A DNA stretch of 64,000 bases, taken from positions 18,235,121 to 18,299,120 of the forward strand of contig CM032798.1 of the NCBI GenBank assembly GCA_019155185.1, read 5' to 3'. Origin of the DNA: Beaufortia kweichowensis (lineage: Eukaryota > Chordata > Actinopteri > Cypriniformes > Gastromyzontidae). The notes under the pieces are model-generated. The model was given only the letters and a program-made list of their open reading frames with translations. It searched no databases and was not told the DNA's origin. Shown one piece after another: positions 51,190 to 61,109 of this stretch. A program made the translations under genes and the position numbers. The number at the start of each line of letters is the position of its first letter. The stretch's first letter is position 1.

Positions 51190-51620
51190 AGATAAAAGTC
51201 TCGTCGGCACGCTGGGTGGCCGCAAAACCCTCAACCAATCTGACGCACGGCATCGCGAAGCATTGTCCTGATGAGCGCGCCACGCGTTATTTCACAACCG
51301 TATGCGATGAAAGAAACGCTGACTTGCGCGTTAGTGAATTACACGGGAATCGTGCCGCCGCCGTCGCGACGCGTAGACATTTACTGACCCCACGACCACT
51401 CGTGCGGTCGAATTTCGTAACGATCGCCACCTCCCCCACGCGCCACGACCGTCTCGACTTGACATTGAATGTGAATATGCATTGCACAATGCAAACATGA
51501 ACTGTTGCTAGCCCGCACTTCCCCAAAATCCCACGTACGGCACGAATCGCGACGAACGACAAAGAAACCCCTTAAAAAGCCCAAATTATACATCAGCGAA
51601 GCATTTGAGAGTCACGCCGA
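51190..51620. promoter_or_regulatory. Orphan CpG island
   Basis: About 430 bp with dense CpG (gcgcgccacgcg, gccgccgccgtcgcgacgcg, cgtgcggtcgaatttcg) in otherwise AT-rich DNA. A CCAAT box is present (aaccaatctg near 51233). No exon of a known gene adjoins it. It may be an alternative distal promoter for the - strand nfil3-like gene 3.2 kb away, or a start for an unseen transcript. Confidence 0.5.
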
Positions 51621-52063
51621 CCCCGAACCCTTTTCCATGTGAACAATAACATGCCCTGACCACGTTGCAAGGTAAAGCCTAGCTTGCTATAACAAAAAGC
51701 ACACTGCACATAAAACGACAATTTAACAATGTATCGTTTCACAGACAGATCGGCCCGTTTATGAACTCACCGATATGAAATATCAGATTCCTCTCGTGAA
51801 ACGGAAGATTCCGCTTTTATTCTCCTATAGATGTGTCTTCCGCGCCTCTCCGGACTGTTTCTCGTCCCGATTGTGGTTTTTTGTCTCCTGCTTTCCTTTA
51901 CAACTTCAAAACGGGCTGAAAATGTTCCGCGTGGGTCGTGATCCTCTCACCGGCTTTGTGTCGATTAATGTGACTCGCTTAATGTGCTGCTATTCGCCTT
52001 GTATCTCTCCCTCCCTCTTCGTCCTTGTGTTATGTCGGAGGCTTTGCTCTAGTTTTCCTCTCT

Positions 52064-52096
52064 TACACACACACACACACACGCACACATACACAC
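52064..52096 (+). repeat. (CA)n microsatellite
   Basis: An interrupted CA run. Confidence 0.9.
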
Positions 52097-52443
52097 TCCC
52101 TCTCTCTCCTTGTCATCCTCGAATGTGTGTTAGTAGGTCAGCGGTTGCATAACACGGAGCTTCTGGTGCCTAGTCACGTTTTTGTTCATTATGACTATAC
52201 GTGAACATGTCTTCACTCCTGGCCGAATGATGGAGGAGGTGGTCAGAAAAGCTCTTTTCCCGTTTACAGTGAAGACATACGGTTCGGTTTACCGATCATA
52301 TAAGGCAGTGAAGGCATATGACCTGTGTGTGGTAACACACCTCTGTGTGCTTAACACTTCAGCTTCTCTCAGAGGAACAGGTTATGAGACTGTAACACTG
52401 TTGCATAAATATTCACAATTGCATAAAGACAGTTTGGCTCATG

Positions 52444-52444
52444 T

Positions 52445-52484
<40 letters not shown>

Positions 52485-52496
52485 TTTCTTTCTTTT
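52444..52496 (+). repeat. (TTTC)n microsatellite
   Basis: A long tetranucleotide TTTC run passes into T-rich sequence. Confidence 0.95.
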
Positions 52497-52625
52497 TTAA
52501 TTTAATTTCTTTCTTTTCTTTGTTGATTTTTTTTTTTCATCTGTCTGTCTATTTCTCTGTCAATGTGTCTGTCTTTCTGTGTCTGTCTGCCCACCTGTCT
52601 GTTTATCAGTTTCCCTCTGTTTGCG

Positions 52626-52628
<3 letters not shown>

Positions 52629-52660
<32 letters not shown>

Positions 52661-52705
52661 TTCTGTATCTCTCTCTATGTATCTCTCTCTCTCTCTCTCT
52701 CTGTA
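52629..52705 (+). repeat. (CT)n microsatellite
   Basis: Two CT runs split by tttctgtatctc-type interruptions. They create spurious Ser/Leu-rich open frames here. Confidence 0.9.
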
Positions 52706-52769
52706 TATTATTTCAGGATAGTTTGTCGCCTGTCTTGTTACTGTTCCACTTTCTAAACATGATATGATA

Positions 52770-55330
52770 TGAATAGTCCAAGAACAGGAATTTAAGTAAC
52801 ATTCTCAGGAATATTTGTTTATGCATTTGGTCGTGTGCTTTGGGTTGTGTGTCAAGTATTATACAACATTGATGAGGTAAAAGTTTCTTCCTGTTTAACT
52901 TTCCACAAGTGCCCTGACCTGAAAAATGATACGGGCATCAGTACAGTTCTCAAAAGACACTATTTATGCATAAACAAATTGTTTTGCATGTTTTCCAACT
53001 GCCTGATTCTTATTAGAAATCCACTGAAGCAATTCTTACATGTAAATTTATGTCCTTGACTTCTTAGGTAAGAGTATATGTACTTTACTTCTTCGGTTTC
53101 TTCCTAGGAAGGAATATATGTACCTGACTTTTTTTTGTAAACATCTTACGTAAGAAAGTGTCTCCAAGGAAGTGATTAAGGTCAAGATGACATTTATGCC
53201 ATATCATTTTTGTCCAGTATGTTTTTCCTGACTAACCTTTAGAATTGTACAATATCTAGTACTATGCTACTCAACCATATGCGTATTTTTAACATTGGCA
53301 CATTGTTAAATCAGTCATTTGCAAAAATATTTATAGAATTCAACCCCATGGCCTTTTTAGGAACCATGCCACAATAATCCAACAGGCCAAGATCAAGAGA
53401 TATGCCGGCCTTAGGTCTCCGCCACCTCCTCATGCACTCTCCATTCATCTGTTGTGGTGATGACGGACATTATACAGACTGGGGGTGTTGGCCTTGAACT
53501 TGTCTATCCCTCCCCCTCCACATTCTCCCCAATTCACCCACAGCTGCGTCTGCTACAGTTCCCTAGGCAACCGTTATGCTGCCTGCCTAGCAACTGGTTT
53601 TTCCTTTCCACCCCTCTCACCCCCCTCCTTACAGAGCGGGGTTGATCAGGGGTGCTGGTAGAGACAAAGAACCCAATGTGTGTTTATCTGGATCAGTAAG
53701 TAGTGTAGGCATCCTCTGTGGAGCGGTATTGTCTAAGCCACCTCACTCACCATATCTACGATGCAATGAAAGCAGATGTTAGCAATTAAAATATTATGAA
53801 ATCCTGCTGTATCTTCATTCAGAAAAAACAGAATGTCTAATAAATTTAACACTGTAGTATTTACATATCAAGATTAAAGTAGCACATGTTCATTTATGTG
53901 TTCATGTTTATAATTTAAGAGCAGGACAGTAATAATTTTATTTCATTACATCTAAAGGGATTTTCTTTTTCATGGTACAGTATCAACAAGGCTTGGCAGT
54001 GCCCATGTATGGTGGTATTTATAACATTTTACATTCTTTAGATGTTTGAAAGACATTTTTAAATTCAAAATCAAAAAAACTGTTTATTAATTTATCAGAC
54101 CATCCAACAGTACATTACATTACATTCTTGGTATACATTTTTATCAGTATGCGTGTTATGTGGTAATCAAACCCATGACCTTGATATCAATTGAGCTACA
54201 GCAACAATTTTACAGCACTTACATCTTATTGAAATAATAAGTATAAATAGTCATAAACTAGATTTCCCAAGACCCTCTAAATTCATACATGCAAACGACA
54301 ATGACATAAGACATGATCTTAAAATGCATTTTGAAAGCAGGTTTTAGGGCTATAAGCACGTAAACTGTTCAGTGTTCTTCTGCTTACCGGTTCATTCTTT
54401 TTGCATCGCTTGCATGTTTAACGGGCGAGCACAAATGCATTTGTGAATCAATATCTTTGTCTCTCACAGCCTAAAATAGCCGCAGAAGTGCTGATGTTGA
54501 CATTGAACACGTATCTGCGATAAGCTGTCTCACACAAACACTGTGGGAACCTATAGAGGAAATACATTTAGAAATAGAGTCTATCTTATTTACAACTACA
54601 TTTCTGGCTTAACTAAATGTTTCTTTCAGCATTGTTTGTCAAAGTCACACATTAGCACAGAGAATCAATGACTTTCAGTCTAGTATCTTTAAATAGCTGT
54701 TTAGATGCTGACGTGGCCATTGAAGCTGTGGCTGTAATTGGCCACTTTGTGTTTTGCCGTGTGGAAGCCAAATATGCTGTTGCCCCTGCAAAGAGCCACC
54801 CGTCATCAGTATGTACTGAAGATAAAGGGTGTTCTCTTGTTTTAGATACCAGAGTTTCTATTAATACCACCATCCTTTTAGGGTATTCTCATCTAAAAAT
54901 ATTGATGACACATTTTTTTATCCAATAAAATACTCTTAATAGCACCTGTCAGCGACAACTACTAAAAGTAACCAATCGTGTTCATGGCTGTTATGTAAAT
55001 AAAAGACACTTGATGGTACTTGACTCAGTTCATGTTCTAAAGAAAGGTGCGGACCAAAGTTGTAAATAAATCCTAAAAAAATATTATAAAGAAGTCTTTA
55101 ATTTTGTTCTGTTGCTTTCATTGGGCATTAAATTTGTTAGTAAACTTGTAAATGCAAGAGACGTGACTCGGAGAGTAATGGATTCTTGGAACACAAGAAC
55201 TGTTAAGCTCACAGGAAACAGGTTTAAATCTGGCCTACATCATTCTGTCATAAACACCTTCTATAAATATATACAAATATACACACAGGTATATATAAAG
55301 TTTAATACAGATTAAAATACAGAAAAGGTT
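52770..55330. other. Intergenic DNA between the two nfil3-like genes
   Basis: No coding exon is seen. It holds a TTACGTAA palindrome at 53146-53153 (flanked c/g, so not the full E4BP4 consensus), a SINE (54105-54215) and short T-rich stretches. Confidence 0.45.
54105..54215 (-). repeat. tRNA-derived SINE, head region
   Basis: Read on the - strand it starts tgctgtagctcaattgatat (tRNA A-box-like) and continues to ggtcatgggtttgattacc (B-box). This is the best preserved tRNA-like head in the window. Confidence 0.65.
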
Positions 55331-55341
55331 TAAGGTGCAAT

Positions 55342-55347
55342 TTTATT
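55342..55347 (-). terminator. Polyadenylation signal of the second nfil3-like gene
   Basis: TTTATT on the + strand, about 315 bp after the stop codon. Confidence 0.45.
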
Positions 55348-55660
55348 TGTTAAATGAGTTTTAAAGCATGTGACACATACCATACACAAACCAACAGACA
55401 CCACAATAGTTTTACAGTGTTTCTTAAACCTGGTATTGCACATTTTGTATTTTAAAATACACACCCAGTTCATTTTATGGATATCATGATTTATAAGAAC
55501 AATTTTCAGGATTAAGAACCAGGATTAAAAATCATTTCTGTTGAAGATTTCTGCAGATTTTTAGTCCAGCATGTAGTAAAAATGATCTGTGGAGCAGACA
55601 AGAAAATTGAAATGTACTCAGAAGAATTAAAAGAAGAATTTTCTCTGTGGGTCACTGAGC

Positions 55661-56650
55661 TCAATTCACTTTTGAGAGAAGCTTTTGGGAAAGCAGATTC
55701 TTAAGCTGAGCCACTTCTTCACTCAGAGAACTCAGCTGAGATCTAATGACACTGTTTTCTTTAAAGTGATGAGATTCTGAAGGGTTAACATGTGGTCTCC
55801 ACAGACCGTCTGTCCACCTGGACTGTGAGGAGAAATGTGGTATTTTCGGGCAACTCTTTTTCATCTCCACTGGAGGAGGAACACCTTCAGTTCCGCCTGA
55901 CGTCTTAAAGCGCAATTTATGAGGAAGTACTTTTACGTTATCCTGCCACCCTGTCACAAACCTCTCCCTAGCTAATAAATTTGTGTCTGAAGCATGGACG
56001 TAAAGACTGAGTTCACAGCCTGGCTCGTCTCCACGTGTGCAAGTTGAAGCTCTCATGTGTTCACCTAACGCATCATCAGACAAACCTGGGCTCCCAAAGC
56101 TTGATGCTTCAGAGATGACAATCCCACAGTCCTCTGACATGTTGGTCTTGTCTTGCACGCTTCGCAGCCCATCTGGACAACCATATTGTGAGATGGACAA
56201 CGGGTATCGATGAGTGAGTTGTGGGTTGGCGTTATGACAGTAGTTGTATATTGCAGGAGTGTATGCTTGGGAATAGGAATCTGTGGGATCTTTAATTAGA
56301 CCAAATCTAAACTTAAGAGCCAGTAGTTCAGCCTTCAGACATGCATTGTCTTCAAGAAGTGCCAAAACTTTATTCTCTACCACCATATCGTTGACACGCC
56401 GTTTGTCGCGTGAGCGCTTGGCAGCTTCGTTGTTCTTTTTGCGTTTGTTCCAGTAGCTTTCATCTTTCTTCTCACTGGAGATGAACTCACGCTTGCGACG
56501 CAGCATGTTGTTACCATCATTCTCTGATGTGTCTGTCAGACCTCTGGTACGGATGAAAAAAGAGTGTGCTTCATCCTGACTGACCGAATCAGTTATATCT
56601 TCTGGGTACATTACACCCTGTTCTGTCAGTGTGATGCTTTGGTCTCTCAT
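55661..56650 (-). CDS. Second NFIL3/E4BP4-type bZIP repressor, intronless
   Basis: An intact 329-residue frame. The family signature RRKREFISSEKKDESYW (about 51-67) precedes a bZIP (about 68-119) with the basic region KNNEAAKRSRDKRR, a leucine zipper ending LKFRFGLI, and later LPHKLRFK (about residue 245), the motif shared with the gene at 46175-47942. The C terminus forms a short amphipathic heptad stretch (LSEEVAQLKNLLSQKLL). It is shorter than the neighbouring paralogue and than mammalian NFIL3 (462). The two genes lie on the same strand about 8 kb apart, so they are probably tandem paralogues, but they differ strongly outside the bZIP and the duplication is old. Role: a DNA-binding repressor at RTTAYGTAAY sites. 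A perfect such site lies 116 bp upstream of its own start. AATAAA (on -) at 55342-55347 is the likely polyadenylation signal. Confidence 0.88.
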   Translation of the reverse strand: MRDQSITLTEQGVMYPEDITDSVSQDEAHSFFIRTRGLTDTSENDGNNMLRRKREFISSEKKDESYWNKRKKNNEAAKRSRDKRRVNDMVVENKVLALLEDNACLKAELLALKFRFGLIKDPTDSYSQAYTPAIYNYCHNANPQLTHRYPLSISQYGCPDGLRSVQDKTNMSEDCGIVISEASSFGSPGLSDDALGEHMRASTCTRGDEPGCELSLYVHASDTNLLARERFVTGWQDNVKVLPHKLRFKTSGGTEGVPPPVEMKKSCPKIPHFSSQSRWTDGLWRPHVNPSESHHFKENSVIRSQLSSLSEEVAQLKNLLSQKLLSKVN

Positions 56651-56705
56651 CTGAATATGTGAAATGACTCTTGTGGTCCTCTTTAAGAAACAGTCTGGGG
56701 ACCTT

Positions 56706-56721
56706 TAGCGCCCCCTAGTGG
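56706..56721 (-). promoter_or_regulatory. CTCF-like motif, reverse
   Basis: On the - strand CCACTAGGGGGCGCTA fits the CTCF core. It lies 56 bp upstream of the second nfil3-like start codon and points left, towards the forward site at 37363. Confidence 0.55.
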
Positions 56722-56765
56722 TTGGGAACAGAAATGTAATAAAAGCATTTACAAAGGCTCACGTA

Positions 56766-56773
56766 TTACGTAA
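56766..56773 (-). promoter_or_regulatory. E4BP4 site upstream of the second nfil3-like gene
   Basis: ATTACGTAAC (56765-56774) is a perfect RTTAYGTAAY site 116 bp before the start codon of a gene whose product is expected to bind exactly this sequence. Negative autoregulation or cross-regulation by PAR bZIP factors is plausible. Confidence 0.5.
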
Positions 56774-56899
56774 CAACATATCCGTGATGTACACGATACG
56801 TATTTCATGTATTTTGTGTTTTATTTAATCTTTCATAATTACGTTTCTCTACTTCTGTAACCATTATCTGTATGTATGTAAAGCTGCTTTGCAATACTG

Positions 56900-59800
56900 C
56901 AAAATTATGAATATGGCAATTGTAAAATGTAAGTGTATATAGTCGTGTGTGTGGAAGGAAATATAAAGAATATTAAAAAATGTTAACAGAAACTTAAAAG
57001 ATAAATCTTTGGCAGTTCATCATTTAGTCGATTAATAGTTTAAATATGCAATAAGTTTTTAAGCATACATTTCATCTCTATAGTGAATAAAAGTTTTTTA
57101 ATAGTTTACTAATAATTTGTTTTCAATATGTGATGTTGTTGTCAATATGATGCACGTCTGCGCACGCAATGTGGTGTAAAAACGCGCTCCAGTTATTTAT
57201 TTTACAAATATTTAATATGTAATTCATTTAAGTTACAATTATCATAATGTATTTGACAATCCGGAAAAAATACGTTTTTGAGAATTAAAAGTGTATTGGA
57301 TCTGCTTACCGTCCAGTTAAACGCTGTTTATTGGTCAACCAGCTAGTAAAGAAAAGGTGAAGAAAAAGGCACCACATGCGTCCTCGTCCGTGTCATGAGT
57401 GTTGTGTGTCTGTCGTCAGACTGCTGCTCATATTGTGCTGTTCGTCTGAAGGGGTCATCTCAGGTCCTGAGTTCACCCGAATTGAACCCTGTCACGATCT
57501 GCACCTCCAACAACATCCACATTACATTAACGCTAGATTAGACACCATTGCACAACAACTAATATTAGTCATACAAAATATTCTCATGCCACATTTTAAA
57601 GGGCAACATAATGCAGATGCTCATATATATAGTGACGTTTTTCTCGTGCCACGTTAGTGTTCATATCACAATGTATTATGGTAATGTGTGTATGTAATTA
57701 TATATGCAAAAGACGTAATCTGAGATGAGTCCAAGTAATGTCACCTTTTTATGTCAGAACCATGTCATTTGATATAATAGTTTGTACTTGCAGTAATAAC
57801 AATTCTGAATGAGACTTAAAGCTTATAAGATGCGATTTAGCTGAACCGTAATCCATCAGAGCTCCTTAACAAACCCCAGAGCATGTTGTACTTTCTGCAT
57901 CATCTTATTAATTATTCCTGGAAAAACTAGTCGTGCTACTTGGTATTATGAACACATAAGAAAAAAATTTGTGGTTATTTTCCTGTTTTGCATTGAATGA
58001 TTGCTTAAGTCATAATTGCATTGGATTCTAATGAGTTTTTGTTATGATTGTGGCATAGAGTAATATCTGCTTTTGCAATTGTCTGGAATGCATTATGATG
58101 CTTAGACCTTTTCTTGTTATCATTTTACATAGAATAATATACTAATAGTAGATGCACAAACAGCACAAGAGATGCTTTTTCTGTCATTGTCTTTTACTCA
58201 AGAGAGCCGTTGTGTCCCCAGAAAGCACAAACAACATAAAGGCTCTTTGTAAAGCAACCCTGCCTTGAGTTACCACAGTAACAAAGCAACATGCAATGAA
58301 ATCTAATTTCTCTCTCTTTCTGTCAGACACACAAGCACTAGTCTCTTTCTTACCTCAAACAACCTTCGCCCTTAGCTGCTGTATTGTGTGTGGGTGATGC
58401 AGCGTGCAAATTTCATCATATACTTAAATGATTGCATTAATGCTTTCTAATTCCAGAGCGCACTGGTTTATTCCAGAAAACTATTAGACCTGTCATTGTA
58501 TGGCCTCTATCTAGTAATTTTAGTCCAAAAGATCACACTTAGGCTATTGTCAAGAATCACATTTAGACACATTAGTTTCCTTCAGAACTTGCACAGGAGG
58601 TGGAACAGATTTATCTAATTTATAAACCCTTTAAGACAGACTTACCATGAGCTGAAACACAGTAAGCCATGATAACTCACTATGGAAATCACAATTCAGT
58701 GTAATTTAGATATATCATGTGTAATAGACAAATATCGGGTGAAAGACTACATTACCCACATTTTTTAAGGGGAGGTCTGCAAGTGGAGTTTGTTACCATG
58801 GAAACCTTGAAGTCCATCTTAAGCAACTTTATTTGTGTCTGAATATTTAGCAATAAATTGAATGCATGTTGATTGATATGTTTAATTTATGATGAATAAG
58901 TTAATTCCTTTATAAAATGATACTTGGATACTTTTTATTTTCACATATACTGTATTTTATGTAAATCATGTTAGGGTCATGACCGATTTTTGATGATGAA
59001 AGACACTGACAAACAGAGCAGACATTGTTGGGGTCAGTTAAATGGATTTGTAAGATAGCGTGTTGTTCTATGATTTTTTGTGTACAAAATCATTCTTGTC
59101 TTCCTAATTTTGACATGGTAATGACCTCCTGTGATCTGATAAAAACTCTGATAAAAACTCTGATAAAAACTGAATATATATATATATACGTTTACTATAT
59201 ACTGTATATACTTTAACTATGAAAGAATGTAGAAACACATTTTAGCCAACTCATTTAGACACAGCACTAATGTCCATCTTAATGCATTATTTCTGACTAC
59301 TTCTCTCTGAATGAAATGCAGTTGTGTTGCATTAGTTAACTTATGTTCTCCTAAAGGCTTGAAAAAGTCATGCATTACCCTCCTCTTTCCTTATTTAGAC
59401 TGTCTCTTTTTCCGTCTGTCTCATTTATCCTCGTTTAAGCACATAACTTTATTCACAGTGATGTGATTACTCTGGTAATGTGGCACCATGCTGGTGTTTT
59501 TCTACACTAGGGATGTGGCGTGTGTTTCAGTGCTGCTGAGCTTTTACAAAGTGATGCTAGTGGTTGACAATAGTTTGATATAGAAAATAGCAGAAGAGCT
59601 GTTGAAAGTCAGATTTTAAATATCTTATTTACATCATCCTGCTGTTAAAAGAATAAACAGCCAAATAAAACGTTGACCTGAGCTACATTTACACCCAACT
59701 TCCTCCTTGTTTGCTTCTTAAACAGGCGTAAAATGTGCAAAGCAGAACCATAATGCATTGTGTCCTCATGTGCTCTCTCATGAATGTGTGTGTGAGACGC

Positions 59801-60300
59801 TCAGGGCATAACCAAAGTTAATCCTCCAAATGTGTGTAACACCATAAAACCAACCCACATCATTTGTCAACCACTGTTTGTCTTTATTGTTAAGCTGTTT
59901 GTGTATAACGCTTTTGTCTTAAAATGTATTTTTAACATTTAGATTAAACATTTATATGACAAAATTTACAGTAATATTTCCATCAAAATAACTATGAAAA
60001 TAGTGAAACTATGTACTATATATCATGTAATTCAAAATAGATTCACTTTCTTTTTTCAAGTTTAAAAGGAGAAGTTGTTGAAGAATCGCTGAACCGCTAT
60101 TTATTTTTTTTATAAAATTACAATGAATGATGACTGAACCTGTCTATTAGTATCATTATGACTAACATCTCCTTTAAACAAATGCAAGTCATAATGAGAA
60201 TGAAAGTAAATAATTATTTAACAGATTTTGACAGAGGTTTGTTTTGTTAGTTTGCCATCTGTTGGTTGAACAAGAGACTTACATGTAGTTGTATAGTTGC
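56900..60300. other. Intergenic DNA between nfil3-like and KLF genes
   Basis: No supported coding exon. It contains an RFX-type palindrome at 58792, three tandem copies of ctgataaaaact (about 59137-59170) and an open frame at 57376-57657 with a hydrophobic N terminus that I could not support as a gene. Confidence 0.45.
58792..58805 (+). promoter_or_regulatory. RFX X-box-like palindrome
   Basis: GTTACCATGGAAAC is a near-perfect inverted X-box. It is isolated in intergenic DNA and its target is unknown. Confidence 0.35.
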
Positions 60301-60306
60301 TTTATT
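60301..60306 (-). terminator. Candidate polyadenylation signal of the KLF gene
   Basis: TTTATT on the + strand, about 800 bp after the stop codon. No better AATAAA was noticed closer in. Confidence 0.25.
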
Positions 60307-61109
60307 ATTGAATGAGCTCACATAAATAGATCATTCATTATTCAATGCTTCTTAAAAACAAATACACACAAAATCAACATTAGCATGGACAAGCAGAATA
60401 TATGTTTTTCTCTTGATGTTTTTTTTGTGATTATAAATAGCAAATTTCCATAGTGCATAAACAATTTTTGTTTACCTCACTTCTACACAATAAGGAATAT
60501 AGAAAATAAATAGAAAATTATAGCTTCAAAATAATAAAATAATATGACATTCACAAGAAGTGAAAAATGCACAACATACCTGCTCACACCATAATAAATC
60601 TCTCTTTATATACGTTTCTCAATATTTATGTACATGAGCTACTGTAATCCTATTTCAGTTTCAACTGAACTTCCCTGTTTGGAATTTTACAACAAGGAAC
60701 AGATTTTCTTATTTATCCTATTTATAGGTATAATTTTGTGATTTAAAGACTTTCTTTTTACCGTTTCCCAAATCATACAGTTTAGATTGGAAATAAATCT
60801 GATATTCGCACCATAGGTACCTACAATTTTGGTGCTGCTTATGTTTCAACCATGTTGATAGATTTAGTATTTAAATGGAATTTCATAATTTACCAACTTA
60901 CTCATTGACTTTATGATATACTGTACAGTATGTACATGTCAGTTTTATGTTTATATAGTGCTTTAAAATACTTTTTAGGGTTAAACACTGTCCAGCACCT
61001 CATTTGCTGGACGCAGGTCCTCTTCAAGACACGAATTGAATGAATTAAGCATGAATTAAACAGATAAGTTTGTATGTATCTGTAGATGTGTTTTTGTGTC
61101 GTCCTGCTT

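Noticed and set aside
52182..52767. Ser/Leu/Phe-rich open frames
   Set aside because: They are produced by TTTC and CT microsatellites.
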